A program made the translations under genes and the position numbers. Below, piece after piece: positions 54,892-64,000 of a DNA stretch of 64,000 nt. The notes beneath the pieces were generated by a model. The model did no database searches. It was not told the DNA's origin and saw nothing but the letters and a program-made list of their open reading frames with translations. The number at the start of each line of letters is the position of its first letter. Within the stretch, counting starts at the first letter, position 1. The stretch is from Symbiodinium natans. Lineage: Eukaryota > Sar > Dinophyceae > Suessiales > Symbiodiniaceae. Location: positions 60,212 to 124,211 of the forward strand of contig CAJNDS010000500.1 of assembly GCA_905221605.1 (NCBI GenBank), given 5' to 3'.

Positions 54892-55833
54892 ACCCAACAA
54901 AAACCCTGAGCCCCCACAATTGCAGCTTCCTAAGCCCTCAACTCAAAAATGATTTGGGGGAGTCTCGGCAAATCCTAGACAGTGGACAACCCAAAACCGT
55001 TAACAATTTCAATTTAAACCCGAAGATGTTGCTTCACTCCTGGATCCGGTCGATACTGCACATTTGGGTCTCAAGGGATCGGGCCTAGGGTTCATTGTTC
55101 TCGGGCTTTGGGGCTCAGGGTTTGAAGTGTAGGGATCAGGGTTTAGGGTTTAATTAGGGTTTAGGGTTTAGGGTTCAGGGGTTAGGATTTAAGGGTCGCT
55201 GCATTCTCAAAGTGGGTATTCTCTTGGAACAGCCCCCAGACGAAGCTGGACGGAACCCCGGGGGTTAAGCTCTGACCTAGGCCTCCAAACCCCAAACCCT
55301 CAACCCTGTGCGCGGAACCCGAAACCCAGCACAAGATCATCCCGAAATCCGAAACCCTAAATCCTGACCCTAAACCCTGCACCCTAAACCCAAGAGCCTA
55401 AACCCTGCCCTGGCCTCACAAGGATGACGCTGCCAGGATGGCCAGCAGGGTGGGTAAGAGAAGCCTGTTGCAAGAATCTTTGGTTTGGAGTTAGGGCTTG
55501 GACCCTTTGGGGCTTAGGGGTTTAGGGTGGGGGTTTGGAGGCTTTTGGAGGTTTGGGAAAGGTTTGAGGGGGGGGGGTGCGGTGGTTAGGGGTTCAGTTT
55601 ACCGAGGCTTAGGCTTCGAGTCTTACAAGTAGAGGCCAGGGTTCTGGGATCCGGGGCTTCAGTCTCCAGAGGCAAAGGAGGGTTAAGGGTTTAGGGTCTC
55701 GGCAGGCTGCTCACAGAGCCAATTCCCTACATACTGAACAGGTGGTCAACATTTGTGCGTACCGCAAGTATGAGGCACCGTGTCAGAGTAGGAGCCGGCA
55801 GCAAACAAACCCTAAGCCCTAAGCTCTAATCTG

Positions 55834-55862
55834 CCCGACAGGCCATCATGCGGCCTGTCGGG
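55834..55862. other. Perfect short hairpin
   Basis: CCCGACAGGCC and GGCCTGTCGGG form an 11-bp perfect stem with a 7-base loop (ATCATGC). No T-run or conserved surroundings indicate a terminator or RNA gene. Confidence 0.6.
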
Positions 55863-56185
55863 GGTCAGGGCATAACCTGGCTTGGCCCTCTTCCGAGTGC
55901 AGCCACAAGTAGTTTTGCGGAAAACCGTGATCTGGCCAACGCTGGCAGTGGACACTCTGCTAAAATGATGTACCGATGTCGGTGCCTGGGTCGTTGGTAG
56001 CTTGGCCCCGTTCCGGAGTGCCCTGAGGCTTTTTCTCCGGCGCTTCTTTGCAGCCCGCTTCCCCGAAACCCTAAACCCTAAACCCTAAACCCGGCCATTC
56101 CAGGAAGCGGCTGCGTTCATTCTGACGGCAGTCGTTTCACGTAAAAACTTGGGACCTTGTGTCTGCGCTGCGCGCAATCGCACGC

Positions 56186-56235
56186 CTTCGATGCCGTGAA
56201 AGTCTTCGCGGTCCAGCCGCACATCAGGCTTGGTC
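56186..56235 (-). CDS. Exon candidate TKPDVRLDREDFHGIE
   Basis: TTTAG|GACC acceptor and GCGTGC donor frame 16 codons with one flanking base on each side. It might be a downstream exon of the 57.9-59.3 kb group, but the phase does not join directly, so an exon between would be needed. Confidence 0.4.
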
Positions 56236-56945
56236 CTAAAGCCACCTACCGGTTCACGGGGACAGTTGTGAGTAGGGATTTAGGGTTTCGGGCATCTTCG
56301 CTATCGGAATGAAGGCATCTGAGTTCTGACTTGCGTAGCACGGACTACTACCCATGGGTTTAGGGTGTAGGGTGGACCCCTCAAGTAAACCCCAGACCCT
56401 AAAGTCCTCAAACCCCTCCCGGCCTCTGGCCCATGGCATCATCCGTGTGAGTGGGAGTGACCTCTTCCGTGGAAGATGACCTCATGGGCGCAGGTGCGGG
56501 GGAATCCGAAGACTTCCAGAAGCTTTGAGTTTCATGGAAGGTTAAAGTTGGGCTTCTTGGGGCTCAGGATGTACAAGGGGCTAATGTTTGTCGGGCTTTA
56601 AGGGCTCAGGGTTGCGAGGTTCCAAAGCCTTTAGGGCTGAAAGGCTTCGTGGCTTTATGTGCTGTTCAGGTCAACGTAGTTCAGGGCGTGCAGGATTTCA
56701 GGGTTTAGGGCTTCGATTTTTGGCCTCCAAGGCTCCGATGTGGGACTTCCTGAAACACAGGTGTCGGGCACCACCTTCCTGCAAAGAATCAGTGTGTCCA
56801 CGAGCCCTGAAGCCATCCCACCCTGAACCCTAAACCCCCAAACCCTAAGCTTGCACGGGCAACGTGCGCTGCTGGCCGCGAGGGTCGAGGCTTCGGGGCT
56901 TCGGGGGCTGGAGCTGAGGCTTTAAGGGCTTTCCGGGCCGACCAT

Positions 56946-57053
56946 AGGGGCCTTAATCATTAGAACAGGGTTTTGGGGGGTTATAGTATATCTATTCAGG
57001 AACCCGAAGGGAGTACTCTTAGCAATTCGGCGTCCTGTATATGGCCTATACCC
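56946..57053. mobile_element. MITE-like family B, copy B3
   Basis: Contains GGGGGGTTATAGTATATCTA, GGAACCCGAAGGGAGTACTC and AATTCGGCGTCCTGTATATG in the same order as B1 and B2, ending in a C-run that pairs with the G-run. Confidence 0.65.
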
Positions 57054-57119
57054 CCCACATGCCACTTCACCGGGGCCTGACTTGTTTTTGGTGGTGGTGG
57101 TGGGGGGAGGACCCCTAAA

Positions 57120-57480
57120 CTGAAAAACGCCCTAAACCCTAAACCCTAAACCCTAAACCCTCAACGCTAAACCCTAAACCTTAAGTGCTGAAGCCTGATA
57201 AACCTTAAGTGCTGAAGCCTGAACGCTAGGCTTCCCGTTTGGCCCAAGAACAGCAGGAGATGCGAAGGGATTGTGGGTCTCAAAATCGGATCCCCCAAAA
57301 AAGTAACATACTTTAGAGAACCTCCCAAGCTTAGGGCTTTGGGACAAATGGGCTCCGAGAGCCCGTTCGTTGCAGCTGCACCGCACTTCGCCCTAAGCCC
57401 TAAGCCCTAAACCCTAAACCCTAAACCCTAAACCCCAAACCCTAAACCCTAAACCCTAAACCCTACCCCCTAAACCCTAA
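57120..57480. repeat. CCCTAAA arrays
   Basis: CCCTAAA units at 57130-57180 and 57392-57485; between them a tandem CCTTAAGTGCTGAAGCCTGA duplication (57178-57222). No gene called here. Confidence 0.85.
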
Positions 57481-57941
57481 ACCCCAAAGCTTGCGCTCTC
57501 GACTTCGTGCGTTTGGAGCACCCAGAGTCGGCACAGGTGACCCTTCGAAGAAGGGCTTTTAAGGTTTGCAGGGGTTTCTTTTATTGGGGGCTTAGTATAC
57601 GCCCTAGAACCAGGGTTCAGGGTTTAGGGTTTAGGGTTTAGGGTTTAGGGTTCACAAATCAAGTTCGTTCCCAATTTGCCTCCTGTCTGCGACTCGGGGG
57701 TTCACAGGGCTGGGAGTGTTCGGGGTGCAACGGGACCACGAGCAAATCACGGTTTAAGGTCTAGGGTTCCACAACCCCAACAAACCCGAAGAACCGTGCA
57801 AAGCAATGCCAGCAGAAGGTTTGGGGTTCGACTTTAGTAAACGGCACGAAACAGCTCACAACACGCCACGCGCATTGCAAGTGTCGCTGTGGATCACCAG
57901 AAGGGAAGGTCGTGAGGGGTCACATGGAACCACACAAAAGC

Positions 57942-57996
57942 CTTGTTGTTCGCGATGTAAGCCGCGAGGCCGAGCATCTGGAACGGCGGACGAGGC
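57942..57996 (-). CDS. Exon candidate PRPPFQMLGLAAYIANNK
   Basis: AG|GCCT acceptor, donor GCTTTT. It joins in frame to the exon at 58127-58175 (GA plus G completes a Glu codon). Without the GC donor the frame runs on as AFVWFHVTPHDLPFW to a TGA at 57896-57894, so this could instead be a terminal exon. Function not recognised. Confidence 0.5.
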
Positions 57997-58126
57997 CTGT
58001 GCGAGATCGCGGATATCGAGCCGAATGTGCGCACGCACCTGAATGAGGGTGGGACAGGGTTTAGGGTTTATGCTTTATTCTGGGTTTGCCCTAAACCCCC
58101 CAAACCCTCAGGGATTCCCGGCGAGC

Positions 58127-58175
58127 TCGTGGATTCGTCCGCGCCCGTCGTCGTGGATGTTGTGGATGAGCTTTC
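58127..58175 (-). CDS. Exon candidate KLIHNIHDDGRGRIHE
   Basis: CCTAG|GA acceptor and GCTCGC donor; high third-position GC. It joins in frame to 57942-57996 downstream. Confidence 0.5.
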
Positions 58176-58449
58176 CTAGGCGAGATTTGGGTTTAGACCT
58201 TTGCCTTTTTTTTTTGGGGGGGGGTTCATCGGATTCGTGGTATTGCAGTTTGGTTCATCGGATTCTTGGTCTTGCAGTTTACAAGAGGTTAGGGATCAAG
58301 GTTCTAGGATTGAGGGTAGAAGGTTTGTGATTGGTGACTTTGAGGGCTTTAGGAAATCTGCTTTCGGGCCATATCAATTACTCCCGGAGCCCTCAAACCC
58401 CCGCACCTCGAGCTCGAAACTTCAACCCCTTAAAAACAAACACAGAGAA

Positions 58450-58612
58450 ACCTATCTATATATATATATATATATACTCTCAATTCCTCAACCTGCCGCA
58501 GTTGGTCCAAGCTTCTGAGGTGGACGTGGAGCTTGTCGTTGCCGCGGAGCTTGTCGTCACCGCAGCGCTTGTCGTCACCGTCGTCACAGGAACCTGTTTC
58601 ATTGTCTTTGGG
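58450..58612. repeat. (TA)n run and a GAGCTTGTCGTCACCGC short tandem repeat
   Basis: TA dinucleotides at 58453-58476, then at 58516-58580 three degenerate copies of GAGCTTGTCGTCACCGC. Three frames are open across the latter (ELVVAAELVV on plus; CDDGDDKRCGDDKLRGNDK or Ser/Thr-rich on minus), so coding strand cannot be decided. Confidence 0.7.
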
Positions 58613-58844
58613 GGGGGCGGGGGGGTCTGAGAGTTTTGGGGGTTTAGGGCTTTGGGGGGGGGCGGGGGGGGCACCCGAACGCTTAACCCCCAGTAAGTCA
58701 GAGACCCCAAAGCATCAAGGGACGAGGAGGGGGTCTATCCCGGCTCAAGATTTCAAGGTTCAGGGTAACCCTGAAACCCTAAAAAATTTTCTGATGGGGG
58801 TTTGGATGGGACCCAGGGCTTGGGTCCTGGAAATTTGGGGTTTA

Positions 58845-58945
58845 GGGTTTGTGGGTTTAGGGTTTAGGGTTTAGGGTTTAGGGTTTAGGGTTTAGGGTTT
58901 AGGGTTTAGGGTTTAGGGTTTAGGGTTTAGGGTTTAGGGTTTAGG
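58845..58945. repeat. TTTAGGG telomere-like array
   Basis: About 14 perfect TTTAGGG units next to the 59.0 kb exon. Confidence 0.97.
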
Positions 58946-59043
58946 CTCAAGGTGTTTGGTGGGAGTTTGGGGGGCGAAGGGTTCGGGGCTCGGCGGTCCT
59001 CGAGAGGTTGTTCGAAAGGAAGGCTGGTGCTCCACTTGAATGC

Positions 59044-59275
59044 CTCGTGGGACTCTTCGATACTGTCGACTGGATGCCAGTGGAGGCACATAGACCTAAA
59101 GATGCGACGGAGGGCGACGGAGCTGTCGTTGCGAGTGTGCTGCAGCTCCTGTGTGAGCTGCGAATAGACCGCTGCCTCATCCGACGTCTCCAGATCGACC
59201 TCCCACAAGGCGTCCCAGGCCTCATCATCGCTCAGGCTCGTTTCGCCCTTGTCGATCGAGTCCCAGTAAGCGGGG
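59044..59275 (-). CDS. Large exon, weakly J-domain-like
   Basis: The longest exon outside the kinase and the cysteine-rich gene. It reads AYWDSIDKGETSLSDDEAWD, then ALWEVDLETSDEAAVYSQLT, QELQHTRNDSSVALRRIFRS and MCLHWHPVDSIEESHE, with third-position GC near 77%. The 5' limit is either CAAAG|C at 59275 or CAAG|GGC at 59247; the 3' donor is GAG|GCATTC. The segment ALRRIFRSMCLHWHP followed by an acidic helix resembles helix II and the HPD turn of DnaJ domains, but the Asp of HPD is Val, so the assignment is tentative. A GTAAGT donor at about 59328 may mark an upstream exon. Confidence 0.5.
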
Positions 59276-60184
59276 CTTTGGGGTTTTCATTTTGATATAG
59301 ACCCTGGAGCCCTTGGCAGGAACTTACCGTCTGACTGCAGTGGACGGAAGGGGGCTAACCTGTCAGGCCTTTCTCCCTGAAAGCTGTTCTGCCAGAAACC
59401 TCACTCAATGAGGCGATTATGACGATTTCAAGTTGTGTTAGTATTTGTGTAGGTCTGTATCTTGTTTTCTCAAGTCTGTGATGGGGTAAACCACCTGGTC
59501 AGACCCATGTCCTGAAACCACAGCAGCCCCAGAACCCTAAACCCGAAACCGCAGCACATCTCACAAACCTCTCACTTCAGGTGCAGGTCTCCTAAACCAA
59601 TCAGAACGGCCACGTGCCCCCAAAAACCAAAGCTTAAACCCTAAGTGCTTTAGGGCTGAGGCCCCCGAGAAAAACGAGTGGTTCCCTGGATTGCAAGGAC
59701 CCTGAACCCTAAACCCTGAACCCCTAAGCCTGAACCCTAAAGGAATCCGAGTAGGGGGGGTCCTTTTTGCGGGATTCAGTGGTGGTGTCCTGGTCCACAG
59801 AGTCTAACCCCCGAAGTGCTGCAAAAGTCCGGAAACCTAAAGCTCCCCAAAACCTCCCTACACGCTTAGCCCCACTTGTTAGAAATCCCAAGCCCGACAG
59901 GCGACTCCATCAAGTTGGAACATGGCTTAAGGACGATTGGGGCTGGGACTCCCGTTAGTAACCAACTTTGGGGTAGGAGGGTCATGATGTTCAAACTTTT
60001 GAGAGCTTACCGTGCTAGGGTAGGCTCGGGCGCCTATGAATATTTTGTGGCCAAGGATTAAGATTATATACGGATTAGGGGGTACATAAAAACCCAAAAA
60101 ATCTTTCAAATCAAGCCCTGTGCAAATTTTAAAATCCCCCCTCCGCCGAAATCGTCTGTTTAAGGGTTCCTCTCGCAGGCGAGC

Positions 60185-60226
60185 CTGAACCTTCTCCTCC
60201 ACCACGGCGACCGTCTTTCCAACGAC
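60185..60226 (-). CDS. Exon candidate VVGKTVAVVEEKVQ
   Basis: AG|GTC acceptor and GCTCGC donor, phase 0, joining in frame to a start at 59247. A plus-strand reading (ASLNLLLHHGDRLSNDLSEI after a good pyrimidine tract and CGCAG) competes. Confidence 0.33.
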
Positions 60227-60984
60227 CTCTCCGAGATATTCAGAGATGTGATAGGGTTTAGGGTTTACAGACTTAAACGGTTTCCATAACCCGGTTTCGG
60301 GATTTAGGATTCAAAGCTTGACGGAGTGTCTGGGCTCAGGGATGATGACTCTGGGACTTAAGATTTAGGGCGTGGGGTTTAGAGTTCAGGGTCCGGGGTT
60401 TGCCCAAACTCAGGGGTAGAACTATTGGGTCTTAAACCCGAAGCTGAACTAAGCATGAGCCAAGCAACCTGATCCCCAAACATTGCCTCACACACCCGAT
60501 ATGTCTTGGCCCGGAGTTGGCCAAGGGCTTACTGGTGAGCCCCGTGGGGCCTAGTGGCTCAAAGTGCCAAGTCACCCAATCACTATGGGCCCGGCTCGAG
60601 GACAAGGAAGCCGTGTTCGGGTTTAGCGCTTCAGGGTTCGTCAAAGGTCGAAAGTACGTTCCCAAATTTGAGCGGCCATGCCATGGGAAGGAGTGCAATG
60701 CAGTTGAGGGCACCGGATTGGCGCGAGTTTTTTATGAGGCAGGACTCACACGGTAGAATGGTCTCCCCCTGCAGTGCAAGTATCAGGCCGCACGCAGCGC
60801 GGAGCTCGGAGCAGTTCAAGGCCCCCAAGGCTGCTTAACGGTCTGCAGCCAACCGCGCATCAATTGTGAGAGTCAAGGGGCCTTGTAACTGAGCCCCGCG
60901 CAGCGGCCGATTTTTTGTGGAGAGCACTTCAAGCAGGTTTACCCCGTGACAACACCTGATGCGGGACCCACAGCAAAGGTTAGG

Positions 60985-61475
60985 CCTAATCACTTCTGGG
61001 CCTGCTGGAGAAGGTTGAAGCAGCAGTCTCACATGGCGAAGGTTCCGGCAGCCGTTTGCGGGGCCTAATCACTTCTAGGCCTTCTGGGCCTTCCGGAGAA
61101 GTTTTAGGCAGCAGTTTGAGAGGCGGAGGGTTGAGGCAGCAGTTTGCGGAAGCTTAATCACTTCTGCGCCTTCAGGCAGCTGTTTAGGCAAGCAGGTTGA
61201 GAAGCCTAATCATTTCTGGGCCTTCTGAAGATGTTTGATCAGTTTGAGAGGTCTACCCACACTGCTGGGCCTTCAGGAAAATTTTTAGGCAGCAGTTGGA
61301 GAGGCCGACCCACTGCTGGGCCTTCCGGAGAAGTTTTAGGCAGTTTGAGAAGCTAATCACTTCTGAGCCTTCCGGGAGGGTTTAGGCAACAGTTTGATAG
61401 GCCAAAGACACTTCTGGGCCTGTTGGAGGCGTTTGGGCAGCCTTCTGAGAAGACTTAGGCATCAGTTTGAGAAGC
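60985..61475. repeat. Minisatellite, about 50-60 bp unit, orientation 2
   Basis: Eight to nine degenerate units of GGCCTAATCACTTCTGGGCC TTCCGGAGAAGTTTTAGGCA GCAGTTTGAGA, the reverse complement of the 16.3 kb array. Confidence 0.88.
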
Positions 61476-61494
61476 TTACTCCCTTATCGCAGAG

Positions 61495-61558
61495 GCCGTA
61501 ACGAGCAGGGTGTCCATCGTGCTGCGCAAGATAGACCAGCAGATGTCCGTTGTATTCG
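61495..61558 (+). CDS. Exon candidate AVTSRVSIVLRKIDQQMSVV
   Basis: Plus strand: CGCAGAG|GCC acceptor after a pyrimidine-rich stretch, donor GCACTC, 21 codons of which 17 end in G or C. The minus-strand reading (SAEYNGHLLVYLAQHDG, donor GTAAGC) is open but has poorer codon bias. A second candidate at 61757-61831 has the same ambiguity. Confidence 0.4.
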
Positions 61559-62119
61559 GCACTCTAAGGGGGTGGCAAGAGGGTCTCAGGGTTCGGAGTT
61601 TATGGGGCTGAGGGGGGAGGCCCGGCTTTGAACTAGATACAGGGGTTAAGCCGAGAGGCCCAACTCCCAAGCCCTACATCTTGAGACCTCCTCAACACGG
61701 AGCCTGGGAAGTCCAAGACCTTTGAGGGAATGTCATACACTCAAAGAAATCCTTACAAATTGGGGTCCAGCGCCGTTCTCTCCCTCAAACCCCAAAAGTT
61801 CTGCCTCCACGGTGCCCTGGTATCCCACGTTCTGCACGTGCAGTTCAGAGTTTCGGGTTTGGGGTTTCGGGTTTGGGGCTCAGAGCTCAGAGCTCATTAG
61901 GGTTTAGGGTTTAGGGTTTAGGGTTTAGGATTTAGGGTTTCGGGTTTAGGTTTAGGTTGGCAAAGCGAAAGAAGACCAAAATCCTAAACCGAACCCGTTT
62001 CAGGGCCACCAAAGCGCGCGCCCTACACAACTAACCACAACCTCCCCCCAAAAAAAAGTAAATAAAATAAATTGAGGCAGAAGCCCTTCTACCCACCTTT
62101 CCAGGCCACGAATCTCAAA

Positions 62120-62290
62120 CTCGAAAACCCGAAAACCCTGAACTCCAACCTCCCCCAAAACCACCCTCAACCCCTAACCCCCAAAACCCCAAACCCCCAG
62201 CCCTAAAACCCCAAATCCCAAATCCCAAGCCTAAATCCCAAATCCTAAACCCCTAAATCTCAACCCCAAACCCCCCAAAACCCCCAAATG
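62120..62290. repeat. Degenerate CCCTAAA/CCCCAAA tract
   Basis: A-rich and C-rich heptamer relatives with many changes. To the right, 62715-62790 is open on both strands with exon-like borders (AAAADHMHDLNNMVSLFLGV plus; EQGHHVVEIMHVI minus) and stays uncalled. 62.9-63.88 kb holds nothing I can identify. Confidence 0.7.
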
Positions 62291-63878
62291 CGCCGTCCGT
62301 CAGCACTGCGCGATCTCCTGCGAGGCTTCAAGCCGCATGACTTGCAGCCAGGGGGGGGGATTTTACGGGAGGGTTAAACCCTAAGCCGGAAACCCTCAAC
62401 CCTAAACCCTAAACCCTGAACCGCGCCCTTCAAAGGTTGCGAGGAGGGGGTTTTAGAGCCCTCGCAGGGCTTCTGGCTGTGTCTTTGCTGGCTTAGGCTT
62501 CCGAAGTTCGCGGACTTAGAGATTCTTGGTAGCCCAGAGACCATATGGCAATAAGAGACATAAAAACACCTGCCGAAACCGACTCCGCCTTTTAAACCCC
62601 TATTCCGAATTCGGGGGGCCTCAAAACCTTGAACCCTATCCCAAAAGATGACATATGGACAAAAACAAATCCTCAACCCCCTTAAACCCTTAACGAAACC
62701 AGGTACCAGAGTGAGGCGGCCGCAGCGGATCACATGCATGATCTCAACAACATGGTGTCCCTGTTCCTTGGTGTCATGGCCGTAGCGGCTTTAAGGCTGA
62801 CAGCTTGCGGCCCTGAACTCCAAGCCCGCAACCCACCTCTCGGATTTGTTCAGGCCTATCACCGAACTACCGTTTGTCTGAGTCAATCTGCCGGGGTGGT
62901 GCCACTCTAGGTTTATAGTTTTCAGATTTAAGGTTTAGATGGAGCTAGTGCCTTGTAGGAAGAAGGTAGCACGGGTCTTATCTGGATTTTCGTAGCTTTG
63001 TCATCTAAGCTAAGCTTCAGATGAACAGCGTCAGTCCTTCCAGAACTCCAGAATGCGAAATTCCGTTGCTGACATACTCAAACGCTCGCTTTGGATTCTG
63101 ATTTTTCGTGATTACATTCCACCAGGATGAGTTTCTGATGAATGGCAGCACTTTGCTGGCTAACGTAGAATTCGGCCCAGCAAGTGTGACTCCGCACTCG
63201 TCATGCTTACGAGAGTCATATCACTGAAGAGCAGTAGCAGCAGTCGTCCTTGCAGTCGAAGTTGAATGATCAGTCCAGTCTGTGGAGGTTAGAGCACATT
63301 AGAGTTGTGGCCCACCGGACAACCGATTGTTTGGAAGTCGTCAGGTTCACTTCGTGCAGGTGGGAGAAGATCAGGAAGATGCGAAAGATGGATAGAATTC
63401 CAGCTCTCATTTGAGAACCCCATCTTTCGCCAAAGGAGCGGGGGTTTCGAGATTTTTTTTGACTGCGGAAAGTCGCTGTAGGCTCAAGAGCCGCACGAGC
63501 CGTGCACGCTCAGAGCCAGTGCAGAGTTGACTTGTACAGACGCTGAGGCTGCTGCGCACCAGCAAGACAGTACACCGACGGGATTGCTTGTGTTCTTAAG
63601 GCATCGACCTCTAATCAGCCGCTTCCCTACATATGCACCAAATTCAAAACTTCGCGGGTCCTAGTGGACAGTCGCCGCAATAGGCTGAGAAGTCTCCGAG
63701 AAGAAAAGAAAAAATGAAGTAGAGTGCCGTCATAAACTGCGCAGCTCTGTTTCCCTTTTGCAGTGCTGTAGCATACTGTACTGCAGGATGTAAGCAGGAG
63801 TTTGCAGTGCCTGCAGGGTTTTGGGGCACAAAAGATGTGAACGAGACTAGTGAACTTATGAAATTCACGAGTCATCAG

Positions 63879-64000
<122 letters not shown>

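Noticed and set aside
55834-55862. Hairpin as a terminator or small RNA gene
   Set aside because: No T-run, no promoter-like context and no second copy; kept only as a structural note.

Overview
The window reads as nuclear DNA of a dinoflagellate, most likely of the Symbiodiniaceae/Suessiales type; the genus is an inference. Three observations point there. Plant-type telomere heptamers (TTTAGGG/CCCTAAA) and relatives are scattered through almost the whole window. Short exons have GC-rich third codon positions and are separated by introns that mostly begin with GC and end with AG followed by G, a non-canonical splicing style known from dinoflagellates. A 12-base match to the 3' end of the dinoflagellate spliced leader lies 36 bases upstream of a start codon. 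There is no bacterial-style gene organisation and I see no rRNA, tRNA or CRISPR.

Layout. 1-11.6 kb: one minus-strand gene (gene 1) built of about 25 short exons whose introns are filled with telomere-like repeats; it encodes a putative secreted protein of at least about 550 residues and is not finished at the left edge. 11.7-13.4 kb: repeats and weak exon candidates. 13.5-14.75 kb: an essentially intronless minus-strand protein kinase. 14.8-18.5 kb: no convincing gene, with two minisatellites. 18.9-19.9 kb: a two-exon minus-strand cysteine-rich secreted protein. 21.7-32.9 kb: a second many-exon minus-strand gene (gene 2), reconstructed as 20 exons and about 315 residues, with a spliced-leader relic upstream. 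33-57 kb: mostly repeats (a 600-bp triplet microsatellite, dispersed foldback elements, a three-to-four copy segmental duplication at 48.1-53.1 kb and an AT-rich island) with a few isolated exon candidates. 56-62 kb: isolated exon candidates, mainly minus strand, and a minisatellite related to that at 16.3 kb. The window ends in a (GT)n microsatellite.

All four well-supported genes are on the minus strand, as expected for the unidirectional gene blocks of dinoflagellates. Nothing suggests that they share a pathway. The most striking property is structural: two genes have only about 8-15% exon, GC-AG introns, and introns carrying telomere-like arrays together with three families of small foldback (MITE-like) elements.

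Exon limits were placed by eye using three rules: AG|G acceptors, GC/GT donors and frame continuity across joins. Most joins keep frame; those that do not are named. Transcript data would settle them.
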